A stretch of DNA of 64,000 nt. Origin: Gloeobacter violaceus PCC 7421. Lineage in GTDB: Bacteria; Cyanobacteriota; Cyanobacteriia; Gloeobacterales; Gloeobacteraceae. Where the stretch lies: contig NC_005125.1 in NCBI RefSeq assembly GCF_000011385.1, forward strand, positions 1,426,001 to 1,490,000, given 5' to 3'. Shown here one piece after another: positions 8,700-17,451 of this stretch. The position numbers were made by a program, and so were the translations under genes. How positions within the stretch are numbered: the first letter of the stretch is position 1; the number at the start of each line of letters is the position of its first letter. The notes beneath the pieces were generated by a model that did not search any database, was not told the DNA's origin, and was given only the letters and a program-made list of their open reading frames with translations.

Positions 8700-10596
8700 C
8701 GAAAACTTATTCTTTCAGGCGTTTATTTATCTGGCCGCCGCGGTGGTCTCGGTGCCGATCGCCAAGCGCCTCGGGCTCGGCTCGGTGTTGGGCTATCTGC
8801 TCGCCGGGGTGGCCATCGGCCCGTTCGTGCTGGGCCTCGTCGGCAAAGAAGGAGAAGACGTCATGCACTTCGCCGAATTTGGCGTCGTCATGATGCTCTT
8901 TCTGGTGGGTCTTGAGTTGCAGCCCTCGCTGCTGTGGCGCCTGCGCGTGCCGATCCTGGGCATGGGCGGGCTGCAGGTGATCGGGACGGCTCTGGTGGCG
9001 GGAGCGATTGCCCTGGTGTTCGGCCTGTCCTGGCAGATGTCCCTGGCGGTCGGCCTCATCCTGGCGATGTCCTCGACGGCCATCGTGCTGCAGACGCTCA
9101 ACGAAAAAGGGGTAATGAAGAGCGAGGCCGGACAATCGGCCTTTTCGGTGCTGCTGTTTCAAGACATTGCCGTGATCCCGATCCTGGCCCTGCTGCCGCT
9201 GCTGGCCACCGGCAAGGCTACCGAGGTGAGCCTGCAGGCCGCCGCGGGCGATCTTATTTTTGTCGCCGCCGGGGGAGCCTCCGGCCCTACGGCGGCTCTG
9301 CCCGCCTGGCAGCAGGCGCTGTTGGTGATTGCCCTGTTGGGCGGCATCGTGCTGGTGGGTAGATTTTTGATGCAACCGGTTTTTCGCTTCATCGCTTCGA
9401 CCCGCCTGCGCGAAATTTTCACCGCCACGGCGCTCCTGCTGGTGGTGGGTGTGGCCCTCGCGGTGCAGGCGGTCGGTCTCTCGCCCGCCCTCGGTACCTT
9501 TGTGGCCGGGGTGGTGCTCGCCGAAAACGAGTACCGCCACGAACTGGAAACCGACATCGAACCATTTAAGGGTCTACTGCTCGGCCTGTTCTTTATTGCC
9601 GTGGGGGCGAGCATCAACTTCAATTTGCTCTTCGAGCAACCGCTGCTGATTCTTGGTCTAGTGATCGGCCTTGCGGTGGTGAAGTTTTCGGTGCTGCTGG
9701 CGCTCGGCCAATTTTTTCGTTTGCAGCTGAGCCAGAGCTTTTTGTTTGCCTTTGCCCTGGCGCAGGGGGGCGAATTTGCCTTCGTGCTCTTTTCTTTTGC
9801 CACCCAAAACCGGGTGCTCACCCCGGAGGTAGCCGAACCGCTCGTGGCGGTGGTGGCGCTGTCGATGGTGATGACGCCGCTGTTGATGATCCTGCACGAC
9901 CGGTTGGTGCAGCCGCGCTTTGTCTTGACGGAGCCCGAGCGTGAACCGGACGCCATCGACGAGAACGAAAACCCGGTGATCATCGCCGGTTTCGGCCGCT
10001 TCGGACAGATTGTCGGCCGCATGTTGATGGCCAACGGCTGCAAAGTGACCATCCTCGAAGTCGATCCCAGCCAGATAGACATGCTGCGCCGCTTCGGCTT
10101 CAAGCTCTTTTACGGCGACGCCACCCGCATCGACCTGCTGCACGCGGCCGGGGCGCAGCAGGCGAAGCTGCTGGTGATCGCCATCGACGATCGCGAAAAA
10201 TCGCTGGAGATGGTCGACCTGGTGCGCAAGCATTTTCCGCACCTGAAGATCCTCGCTCGGGCCATCGACCGCCGCCACGCCTACGAACTCATCCGGCGCA
10301 AAGTCGATGTGGTCGAACGCGAGACGTTCGGCTCCGCCGTGGAGATGGGCGTGGGGGCTTTGAAATTGTTGGGCGAGCGCTCCTACCGGGCGCAACGGAT
10401 CGCGAGCACCTTCAAAGCCAACGACGAAAAGATGCTCTACGAGATGGCCGAACTGGAGGAAGAAGAAAGGCTCGTGGCGGTCCGCTCGCGCCGGCAGGCC
10501 GAGGAACTGGAGCGGGTGCTGCGGGCGGAGGATCGCGAACTGACCCGCGATGTCGAGCGCGCCTGGGATGTGTCGGACTTGCGCAAAGAAGCTTAG
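8692..10596 (+). CDS. KefB/KefC-type glutathione-regulated K+/H+ antiporter (CPA2)
   Basis: A 634-residue membrane protein with about 12 transmembrane helices (residues 1-390) and a cytosolic RCK_N Rossmann domain (NPVIIAGFGRFGQIVGRML, about residue 425). A charged helical tail completes it. The segment LAENEYRHELETDIEPFKGLLLGLFFIAVG is characteristic of KefB/KefC. It exports K+ in exchange for protons when glutathione adducts form. The start is GTG 8692 (MSNENLFFQAF), inside the end of the kefF-like gene; a longer frame reading back to 8383 only shadows that gene. No partner other than the KefF-like protein is nearby. Confidence 0.92.
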   Translation: MSNENLFFQAFIYLAAAVVSVPIAKRLGLGSVLGYLLAGVAIGPFVLGLVGKEGEDVMHFAEFGVVMMLFLVGLELQPSLLWRLRVPILGMGGLQVIGTALVAGAIALVFGLSWQMSLAVGLILAMSSTAIVLQTLNEKGVMKSEAGQSAFSVLLFQDIAVIPILALLPLLATGKATEVSLQAAAGDLIFVAAGGASGPTAALPAWQQALLVIALLGGIVLVGRFLMQPVFRFIASTRLREIFTATALLLVVGVALAVQAVGLSPALGTFVAGVVLAENEYRHELETDIEPFKGLLLGLFFIAVGASINFNLLFEQPLLILGLVIGLAVVKFSVLLALGQFFRLQLSQSFLFAFALAQGGEFAFVLFSFATQNRVLTPEVAEPLVAVVALSMVMTPLLMILHDRLVQPRFVLTEPEREPDAIDENENPVIIAGFGRFGQIVGRMLMANGCKVTILEVDPSQIDMLRRFGFKLFYGDATRIDLLHAAGAQQAKLLVIAIDDREKSLEMVDLVRKHFPHLKILARAIDRRHAYELIRRKVDVVERETFGSAVEMGVGALKLLGERSYRAQRIASTFKANDEKMLYEMAELEEEERLVAVRSRRQAEELERVLRAEDRELTRDVERAWDVSDLRKEA

Positions 10597-10836
10597 ACCC
10601 AGCCGCGGATTTCCGGTTCGCTCAAGGGTTTTTCGAGCTTCGCACACTCGCGGCGGGCTCCTTGGAGCCATAAAGCTGCAGAAAGTTAAAACTTCCGCCA
10701 TAACCTTGCCGAGAGTAGGCTCGGCCTGACGGCCTCATGGCAGGGGCGTCGGTTGTGACACCGACACAATAGCATCGGCATCTCGTGCAGCGGTTTGCTG
10801 CTAGAGCCTGTCTCGCCGGGACCACGCCCCACGATG
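10597..10836. other. Intergenic stretch without a recognised gene
   Basis: About 240 bp lie between the antiporter stop and the terminator of the next gene. I see a short inverted repeat (GTCGGTTGTGACACCGAC, near 10749-10766) and nothing else convincing. No ORF has coding character here. Confidence 0.4.
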
Positions 10837-10867
10837 CAAAAAGCCCCCGGCTTGGAGGAAGCCGGGG
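10837..10867 (-). terminator. Rho-independent terminator of the 912-residue protein gene
   Basis: On the minus strand the sequence reads CCCCGGCTT, a CCTCC loop, AAGCCGGGG, then GCTTTTT. It sits about 35 bp past the stop codon at 10903. Confidence 0.85.
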
Positions 10868-10902
10868 ACCATCGAGTGTGCTGTGAGTGGACTGTTTGTC
10901 GC

Positions 10903-13641
10903 CTAGCGCCGCAAAGTCGCCAGGTCATGCACGATTGCCGCTTCGGTGATCGGAAAGCCCCCCGGCGGCAACTCGAACCGCGGCTCCACCTGCGCCGCCG
11001 CCTGCGGACCCGCCGCCCGCAATCCCGCCGTCTCCTTCGTCTCGAATCGCAGCAGCACGTCATACGCCACCCGGCCCACCGGCGCACCCGGCACGCTCTG
11101 CACCAAACCCCGGTACCGGAACTGGTTGCCGTACGCGTCCGTCCGCCGCGACTCGGCGTAGTTCAACCCCAGCCCCGCCACTCCCATTGCCCGGAGGGTA
11201 CGCAGTTCGCCGGGAGCCGAGACGCCGTCGTGATTGGTGTCTTGCCACAGCCGCAATTGTGCGAACACCGCGTCTTTTGCATCGATGCGCCCGTCGCCGT
11301 TACCGCCGTCACCCGGCTTGTCGAACTTCGCCAGGGCCAAAAACCCGTTCGGTTCGCCCGTTCTTGGTTGGGGCGTGAAGTTGCCGAACAGTTCCTTGCC
11401 GTTGTCGATACGGCCATTGCCGTCGCGGTCGAGCACCAACCAGGCATCGTCGGTGTCCGCTTTAGTCCATGCCAGGTGCATCGGCACTCCCGTGGCGGTG
11501 ATGTCGAAGTCCACCCCGCCGAACTCGTCGCTCAGATCAAAGCCGTCGCCAGCAATGTCGATAAGGATGGGGGTGGTGGGTTGCACGTAGCTGGGTGGGT
11601 AGAACTGGTAGGTCAGTTGGGTCCGTTGCTCCCGGAATAGGTAACCCTGGTCAAACTGCTGGCCGTTGTTGGTCATCAGAATGAACCAGTGGGCGAAGTC
11701 GGTGGTGCCGTTGTTGTACACCCCCAGGTCCACCCGCCCGTCGCAGTTGAAATCGTCCACAACGGGGGTGAACACCGGGCCGCCGTAGTAGCCGTAGTCG
11801 TAGATCTGGCGGTTGTAGTGGTCGCGCACCAGCCAGTGGCCGGTGAGGGTGTCGTACATCCCCTCGTCCACCGCACCATCGCCGTTGAAGTCATAGGCCT
11901 GCGGTAGCCAGTAGCCGTCCACTCCGGGGAAGGCGGCCACCAGGTTGTTGGTGCCGCTGCCGGTATAGGCGAAGTACCAGGTGGCGTTGCTGTAGCGGTA
12001 GACAATCCGGTCGGCGAGGCCGTCGGCGTTGGCGTCGCCGACGATGAACACGTCTTGGGGGGAATCGTCGCCGTAAGCCCCCAGATCAACGATGGCATTA
12101 TCGGGTTTGGAGTAGTAGAGCCAGTGGTTGTCGTACCTGCGCCAGTAAGCGGCGTCGGTGAGTCCGTCGCCGTTGAAGTCACCCGCCAGGGGCACATCGC
12201 CGATGTAGCCGAGGCCTGAGGCCAGCAGTGGGGCGGTGGTGCCGGTGTTGGTGGGGTTGGCATACCACTGCCCGGTGGAGGGGCGAAAGACAGTGAGGTT
12301 GGCGAAGCCGGAGCCGAGGTAATTGCCGGGCATGGCGATGTCGCCGGTGATACCGAAATTGGAGAGGGTGGTTTGAGAGCCGGAGGCGTTGTAGGTGACG
12401 CGTTGGCTGCCGTTCAAGTAGGCAAGCAAGTCGGCGTTGCAGGTATTGTCGAAGCTGAGGGGCTTTTGTGCCGGCTTAGCGCACTTGCCAATTCCCGGTC
12501 CGCCAAAACCGAACTGGGACAGCGAACCGCTCGACTGGCCACCGAAGGTGTACTGACTTGACACGCTGGGTGGTTCAAAAATGTCGGGAGGATACGCTGC
12601 AGTACCACTACCAGTCTTCAGGTAAGCCAAGTTTGTAAACTTGGCTGGTGTGGCCGAAGTGGAATTACCAAGTACACCATTGCCCATATCCGTGCAGGTG
12701 CCTTTACCTCTCGGTGAAATGACTTCGCCCTGAGCACCTACTATCGCACCTTGAGTAAAGCTTCCAGACCACACAGTATCGGGGAAATAACCAAACTCTG
12801 TACCATTGTAAGAAAGTGCCCATCGAGCAGGCAAGCTCCCTGAAGCGGCTTTGTGAGCAATCGCAAAAGAAGCATTTCCCCCACCTGTGAGCTCTTGCGC
12901 AATGGTCACCGGTGCCCCCGAAATTGGCTTATAGCCAGAGCTGGTGTTAATAGCAGGAAGAAATGCCCCTTTTACGTAACGCGCTGCGTAGAGATAGATT
13001 TGCTTGTCCAAGTATACTTCTTCATCGACCTGCCAACCAATTTCAACTACGTTACCACCATCCGATGAAAGCGTTGCGAGTTGTGTAAGGGAGGCGTCTT
13101 TTTTGACTATATCAAAGTTTGCTTTTCCAACTGTGATGTTAGCCTGTACACCACTGTTAGGGACATTATTCGGGCTGGTTGCTGCTGCGTAATAGCGATA
13201 TAGTTTATCACCAGGGTTATAAACAGGTGCGTTCGTCGTGGCATCGGAATTTTGGGACGGTTCTGGCCGGGGAACTTCCTCTTCCTTTTTGTTTTGTTCC
13301 GAATTCTGTTTCTTCAGTGGAATCAAGGGTGCCTTGAACGGGCGCTCGTAGATTAGCTTCTGGGGAAATTTGCCTGGAGGGCATTCCATCATGTCATCAG
13401 AAGTCGGTACCGCCTCCTGGTAGTCTGTAGGCACGTCGTAACACTCATAGTATCCACCGGTCGGTGCAAGCAGTATACTTGGAGGCTTCTTGCCGTTGAT
13501 AGGCTCGGGTCTTTGGTAGGGATTTCTTGGCTTTTGTGGATCGAAGGGTTGGGCAAAGACGGCCGAACACCCGATAAACAATAGAAGCAGTACAGCTTTA
13601 AGAGTGATAAAGAACCTAGACTGCACGGATCTGTACTCCAC
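10903..13641 (-). CDS. Secreted VCBS/FG-GAP-like repeat protein with Ca-binding loops
   Basis: A 912-residue exported protein. Residues 1-31 form a signal peptide (LKAVLLLLFIGCSAVFAQ). The N-terminal 350 residues are a variable region of unknown fold rich in Pro, Ser and Gly. From about residue 410 come repeated blade-like units such as GDFNGDGLTDAAYWRRYDN and DFNGDGAVDEGMYD, typical of beta-propeller VCBS/FG-GAP repeats that bind Ca2+. The C-terminal third has EF-hand-like loops (DRDGNGRIDNGKELFG, DTNHDGVSAPGELRTL). Such proteins are usually surface-exposed or adhesive. The 5' part is visibly more AT-rich than the 3' part. The start is GTG 13641; a terminator lies just downstream of the gene. 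Confidence 0.75.
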   Translation of the reverse strand: MEYRSVQSRFFITLKAVLLLLFIGCSAVFAQPFDPQKPRNPYQRPEPINGKKPPSILLAPTGGYYECYDVPTDYQEAVPTSDDMMECPPGKFPQKLIYERPFKAPLIPLKKQNSEQNKKEEEVPRPEPSQNSDATTNAPVYNPGDKLYRYYAAATSPNNVPNSGVQANITVGKANFDIVKKDASLTQLATLSSDGGNVVEIGWQVDEEVYLDKQIYLYAARYVKGAFLPAINTSSGYKPISGAPVTIAQELTGGGNASFAIAHKAASGSLPARWALSYNGTEFGYFPDTVWSGSFTQGAIVGAQGEVISPRGKGTCTDMGNGVLGNSTSATPAKFTNLAYLKTGSGTAAYPPDIFEPPSVSSQYTFGGQSSGSLSQFGFGGPGIGKCAKPAQKPLSFDNTCNADLLAYLNGSQRVTYNASGSQTTLSNFGITGDIAMPGNYLGSGFANLTVFRPSTGQWYANPTNTGTTAPLLASGLGYIGDVPLAGDFNGDGLTDAAYWRRYDNHWLYYSKPDNAIVDLGAYGDDSPQDVFIVGDANADGLADRIVYRYSNATWYFAYTGSGTNNLVAAFPGVDGYWLPQAYDFNGDGAVDEGMYDTLTGHWLVRDHYNRQIYDYGYYGGPVFTPVVDDFNCDGRVDLGVYNNGTTDFAHWFILMTNNGQQFDQGYLFREQRTQLTYQFYPPSYVQPTTPILIDIAGDGFDLSDEFGGVDFDITATGVPMHLAWTKADTDDAWLVLDRDGNGRIDNGKELFGNFTPQPRTGEPNGFLALAKFDKPGDGGNGDGRIDAKDAVFAQLRLWQDTNHDGVSAPGELRTLRAMGVAGLGLNYAESRRTDAYGNQFRYRGLVQSVPGAPVGRVAYDVLLRFETKETAGLRAAGPQAAAQVEPRFELPPGGFPITEAAIVHDLATLRR
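12625..12646. repeat. Perfect 10-bp-arm palindrome inside a coding region
   Basis: The arms AGCCAAGTTT and AAACTTGGCT are separated by GT. The element lies within the 912-residue protein gene, close to where the base composition changes. Confidence 0.6.
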
Positions 13642-13938
13642 TGAGGTTGAACAACAACAAACTTCAGCACTGCAACGCGACGCGACGCCACCGAAAGGAA
13701 AGCAGCGCCTTCAAGCATGTACATTGCGGAGCCCAAAGAGTGTATCAGGTTGACGGGAACGTTGGTACATTTTTCAGTCAATTAAAGAAATTCTTAATAA
13801 CCACACAAGCGCAAAAAAAGAAGAAGTTGAGAGAGCAATAGTCAACCATATCGGCAAACGCCTTCTGGACATTTCTGCTTTCCCCGCAACCAAAAGGTCC
13901 CAAACCTTCAATGAAACTAAGCCCGGGACGTGTCACTA
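13642..13938. other. AT-rich upstream region
   Basis: This stretch must hold the promoter of the leftward 912-residue protein gene. It contains an A-rich tract near 13815-13828 and no convincing ORF. I could not pick a single -10/-35 pair with confidence. Confidence 0.35.
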
Positions 13939-14028
13939 GAGACTGTTTGTAAATCTGATTCTAGGCTGGGGATATGCCTCAGCCTCAGTATCCATCGGAC
14001 TTGACCGACAGCGAGTGGGCACTTCAAG
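13939..14028 (+). mobile_element. Left-end remnant of an IS5-family-like insertion sequence
   Basis: The sequence starts with GAGACTGTTTGTAAAT, which resembles the terminal inverted repeat of IS5-type elements found in cyanobacteria. A reading frame beginning at ATG 13974 gives MPQPQYPSDLTDSEWAL, the typical N-terminus of these transposases (YPSDLTD-x-EW). The similarity ends abruptly after WAL, near 14025. No right end or catalytic DDE region follows, so this is a truncated end, not a mobile copy. Confidence 0.65.
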
Positions 14029-14209
14029 TCACAGGAAGCGCTGCCCCGCCTGCGACAAACGCATGAACGTCATGCATTACATCCAAACACCCGGGCACTG
14101 CCAGAAATGCGGCACGGACCTTTCCAGCAATACCATTCGCCCGGCGGATCCGAACGATGTGTACCGCGCCGCCGAGAGTCGGAACAATACTGGCCCTCTC
14201 TTCTCTTAA
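14015..14209 (+). pseudogene. Zinc-ribbon gene fragment abutting the IS remnant
   Basis: From about 14030 a frame encodes RKRCPACDKRMNVMHYIQ followed by GHCQKCGTDL. Two CxxC knuckles form a plausible zinc ribbon, and the product then ends after about 30 further residues (NTGPLFS). The upstream part of this gene appears to have been replaced by the IS end, and the GTG at 14015 lies inside the IS remnant. It may still be translated as a 64-residue peptide, but the arrangement looks like a truncated gene. Confidence 0.45.
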
Positions 14210-14507
14210 AAGGCGAATACGACACTGCCAAGGGGCCGGAGGCGACGAAGCTCGAATTCAACCTGGAGACTGCCGGAATCATTTCCCTCAACGCCTACGC
14301 GGGCATCTCGAGCCTCGCCACCGCCGTCAACGAAAATTACCGGCGGCTGGTGAGATTTAGAATATTGATACCTACCGGGGAGCATGTCGGTTGTCTACGC
14401 CGGTATACAGCCCGCCGAAGCCCTCGCCCGCATCGAGGCGTGACCGGTGAAGTGGTGCGAAAGCCCACAAGCCGCGGTTGGACAAACCCTGGTAGTTATG
14501 TCATAGT
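14210..14507. other. Short stretch with a possible coding remnant
   Basis: A plus-strand frame reads LLKGEYDTAKGPEATKLEF and then GIISLNAYAGISSLATAVN before losing coding character near 14360. It is in a different frame from the zinc-ribbon fragment and could be its frameshifted continuation. I recognise no family. The last 100 bp must include the start region of the kinase gene. Confidence 0.3.
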
Positions 14508-15902
14508 TTGAGCGAAATTTCCCTGCCGACAGTGGCCAACTTCCAAGGACGGCGAGATCCTCTGTTGGGCCGCACGGTCGGCCGCTACCGCCTGGTGGAG
14601 AAGATCGGCGTCGGCGGGATGGGTTCGGTCTACAGAGCCGTTCACGTCGAGATCGACGATCTGACGGCGGCGGTGAAGCTGCTTTCCCAGAGCCTCAACA
14701 CCAACGACCTGCACCAGCGCTTTCGCAACGAGGCGGCCATTTGCGCGCGTTTGAGCGAACGCAGCCCTTACATCGTGCAGATCTACGACTACGGCATCCT
14801 CGACGATCTCGATTTGCCGTACTTCACGATGGAGTTTCTCAAAGGCCACGCCCTCGACGACCTGGCCGGTTCGCCTTTGCCGGTCGAGCAGGTGGTGGCG
14901 ATTGGGGTTCAGCTTTGCGAAGGGTTGCAGGTCGCCCACGATCTGGGAGTCGTCCACCGCGACCTCAAACCCGGCAATATCTATCTCTCCGGCGACCCCC
15001 AGTCGGGCTGGCGGGTGAAGATTCTCGATTTTGGGATTGCCAAACTGGTCAGCGACGCGATGGTCTACGGCGAGCGCAGGCAACTCACCCACGGCTATCT
15101 AGGTACACCGCGCTACTCAGCGCCGGAGCAGTTGCGCGGAGAGGCGGTGACAGTCCTGTCCGACGTCTACGGCCTCGGAATGATTCTGTACGAGCTATTT
15201 TCCGGCACCGACCCGTTCGCCCTTGTCGACCAGAGCTTCAACTCCTGGTATCACGCCCATACCGAACGGATGCCCCGCGCGATGGCCCAGGCCAATCCCT
15301 ACCGGGCCGTACCGCCCGCTGTCGAGCGGGTCGTACTTGCCTGCCTGCAAAAAGATCCCCGCTCCCGTCCGGCAGGCATGCGCGAAATCGCCCAACTGTT
15401 GCGCAGCGCCGTCCACAGCGAGCCTTCCCGGCCCTTGCGCCGCGACGAGACGCGCATCGCATATCCGTTGGAGTTGAACGCAAACCAGCTCGACCGGTTG
15501 CAGAAGCACCTCGCCGCGCTGATTGGACCGATCGCCCCCATCCTGATGCGCCAGGCCCAGGCGCTGGCCCAGGATGCCCAGGATCTGGTGGAAAGGCTTT
15601 CGGAGCAATTGCCCGAAAAGCAGCGGCCGAGTTTTAGCCAAAAGGCGATGGATTTGCTGGGAGCCACACCTTCGCGTCCACCTTCCACCAATCCCGGTGC
15701 AGCTCCATCCCCGGCGCTCGATCCCAATTTTGTGCAGCGCTGCGAGCGGGAGTTGGCGCACTTTGTAGGACCGATTGCCGCGCGACTGGTGCAGGTGGCT
15801 TCCCAATCGAGCCACCTCACCCAGGCGGATCTGATCGACAGGCTGGCAGCCCAGATTGGCGATCCGACCAAAGCGGCCCAGTTCCGGCGGCGGTTGTCTT
15901 AA
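14508..15902 (+). CDS. Serine/threonine protein kinase with duplicated C-terminal domain
   Basis: A Hanks-type kinase domain occupies about residues 25-290. It has the Gly loop GVGGMGSVY, AVK for the ATP lysine, HRDLKPGN in the catalytic loop, DFG, and GTPRYSAPE in the activation segment. No transmembrane helix is visible, so it is probably cytosolic. The C-terminal 150 residues contain two related units of about 60 residues, each marked by GPIA (LAALIGPIAPILMRQAQ and LAHFVGPIAARLVQVAS). Units of this kind occur behind kinase and regulatory domains in cyanobacteria. The start is TTG 14508. An FHA phosphopeptide reader and WD40 remnants lie within 5 kb, which suggests a phospho-signalling neighbourhood. 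Confidence 0.9.
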   Translation: MSEISLPTVANFQGRRDPLLGRTVGRYRLVEKIGVGGMGSVYRAVHVEIDDLTAAVKLLSQSLNTNDLHQRFRNEAAICARLSERSPYIVQIYDYGILDDLDLPYFTMEFLKGHALDDLAGSPLPVEQVVAIGVQLCEGLQVAHDLGVVHRDLKPGNIYLSGDPQSGWRVKILDFGIAKLVSDAMVYGERRQLTHGYLGTPRYSAPEQLRGEAVTVLSDVYGLGMILYELFSGTDPFALVDQSFNSWYHAHTERMPRAMAQANPYRAVPPAVERVVLACLQKDPRSRPAGMREIAQLLRSAVHSEPSRPLRRDETRIAYPLELNANQLDRLQKHLAALIGPIAPILMRQAQALAQDAQDLVERLSEQLPEKQRPSFSQKAMDLLGATPSRPPSTNPGAAPSPALDPNFVQRCERELAHFVGPIAARLVQVASQSSHLTQADLIDRLAAQIGDPTKAAQFRRRLS

Positions 15903-16020
15903 TTTTTAACCTTTCTGGGTACTGGCGATACTTGGTTAGATCCCCCTTGGATGCACTAATAGACACATCTGCTTGGCTAGGTCAATTGTGTCTGCACTAA
16001 CGTGTTCGTCGAATAGACAG

Positions 16021-17445
16021 ATGTCGCTCGCGTCTCGCTGTCGGTGGCGTAGGTGGTGGATGGGTTTGGGCCTGGCGGCGACTATGGCGCTATTGCCGCT
16101 GCCTGCCCGGGCTCAAGTGAGTTTCGAAACGCCCCGGTTCTTTGCAGCGGGAGAACGGCCGTATTCGGTGGCGGTGGGCGACCTTGACGGCGACGGCGAT
16201 CTGGACCTGGCGGTGGCCGATGAATACTCCGTCTCGGTGCTATTGGGCAATGGCGACGGAAGCTTCGGCAGTGCCGTCGCCTTTCCGGTAGAACCTAACT
16301 CCGGGGGGCCCCGCACGGTGGCAGCAGGGGATTTCGACGGGGACGGCGATCTGGACTTGGTCACTTCCAACGGCCTATTCTCTGCCGACGTCTCTGTAGT
16401 CAAGAACAATGGTGACGGTACATTTGCTGCGCCCATCCTGTTTGCTGCCGGACGCGGCCCTTTTGCGGTAGTGGTAGGCGATTTCGACGGCGACGGGGAT
16501 CTCGACGTGGCCACAGCCGACAGTGGCGGTTATCCGTTTCCTTATTACTTCAGCAGCGTCTCGGTGCTCGACAACAACGGTAACGGCACTTTTGCCGCCG
16601 CGGACACGATTAGCTTGAGTGCACTGCCAGTTTTCACGGTCGCCTACGACATTGCCGCGGGCGATTTTGACGGCGACGGAGATCTCGACCTGGTGACGGC
16701 CAATGGTTCGGGCTACGCCGTCACGGTGCTCAAGAACAACGGCAACGGCCGCTTCAGGCTGCAGGAGAGTTTCGGGACAGCGGACAGCAGTTCGGCCTCC
16801 GTGGCCACGGGAGATCTAGATGGTGACGGCGATTTGGATCTGGCGGTGCTTGCTTACTACGGTGAAGTAGCGGTGGCGTTGAACACGGGCGACGGCAGTT
16901 TCGGAGCACCGCTCGGTTTGCCGGCAGGAACCGGTCTTCAAGACGTGGTGCTCGGGGATATCGACGGCGACGGCCAGCTGGACATCGTGGCGGCCTCCAC
17001 CTCCAACACCGTCTCGGTACTGCTCAACGAAGGGAATGCCCTCTTCGCACCTGCCAGCTTCTTCCCAGCGGGCAATTTTCCGCAATCGGTGGCGACGGGC
17101 GACTTCGACGGCGACGGCGATTTGGACTTGACAACGGCCAACTTTTACAAAAGTGTTGCGGTGCTGCTGAACACCACGTCCAACGCCGCTCCGACCATAG
17201 CGGCCATCAGTCCCCGCTTCGGTGCAGTGGACAGCGAGGTCACCCTCACCGGCACCGGCCTGGGTGCCGCCACCGCCGTCAAATTCCGCAGCGAACAGTC
17301 CCGCCTGGTGGACGCCGAATTTGCGGTGGTTTCCGACAGCGAGATCCGGGCGGTGGTGCCGGCTGGAGCCGCCACGGGTCTGATTGGAATCACTTCCCCG
17401 ACCGGCAAAGCGGCGAGCCCAACGCGCTTTCGCGTTCTGCCTTGA
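16021..17445 (+). CDS. Secreted FG-GAP/VCBS repeat protein with C-terminal IPT/TIG domain
   Basis: The 474-residue protein starts best at ATG 16021, which places a signal peptide at residues 1-32 ending LPLPARAQV. At least seven repeats of the type GDFDGDGDLDLVTAN, each about 55-60 residues apart, predict a seven-bladed propeller whose D-x-D-x-D-G loops bind Ca2+. The last 90 residues (PTIAAISPRFGAVDSEVTL and onwards) form an immunoglobulin-like IPT/TIG domain. The protein is probably exported and binds partners at the surface; its ligand is unknown. It converges on the c-heme sensor gene with only 6 bp between the stops. Confidence 0.85.
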   Translation: MSLASRCRWRRWWMGLGLAATMALLPLPARAQVSFETPRFFAAGERPYSVAVGDLDGDGDLDLAVADEYSVSVLLGNGDGSFGSAVAFPVEPNSGGPRTVAAGDFDGDGDLDLVTSNGLFSADVSVVKNNGDGTFAAPILFAAGRGPFAVVVGDFDGDGDLDVATADSGGYPFPYYFSSVSVLDNNGNGTFAAADTISLSALPVFTVAYDIAAGDFDGDGDLDLVTANGSGYAVTVLKNNGNGRFRLQESFGTADSSSASVATGDLDGDGDLDLAVLAYYGEVAVALNTGDGSFGAPLGLPAGTGLQDVVLGDIDGDGQLDIVAASTSNTVSVLLNEGNALFAPASFFPAGNFPQSVATGDFDGDGDLDLTTANFYKSVAVLLNTTSNAAPTIAAISPRFGAVDSEVTLTGTGLGAATAVKFRSEQSRLVDAEFAVVSDSEIRAVVPAGAATGLIGITSPTGKAASPTRFRVLP

Positions 17446-17451
17446 GCGCCC

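Noticed and set aside
16150-17150. DNA repeats in the FG-GAP gene as a possible repeat array
   Set aside because: The periodic GACGGCGACGG motifs are explained by the protein repeats and vary between units.
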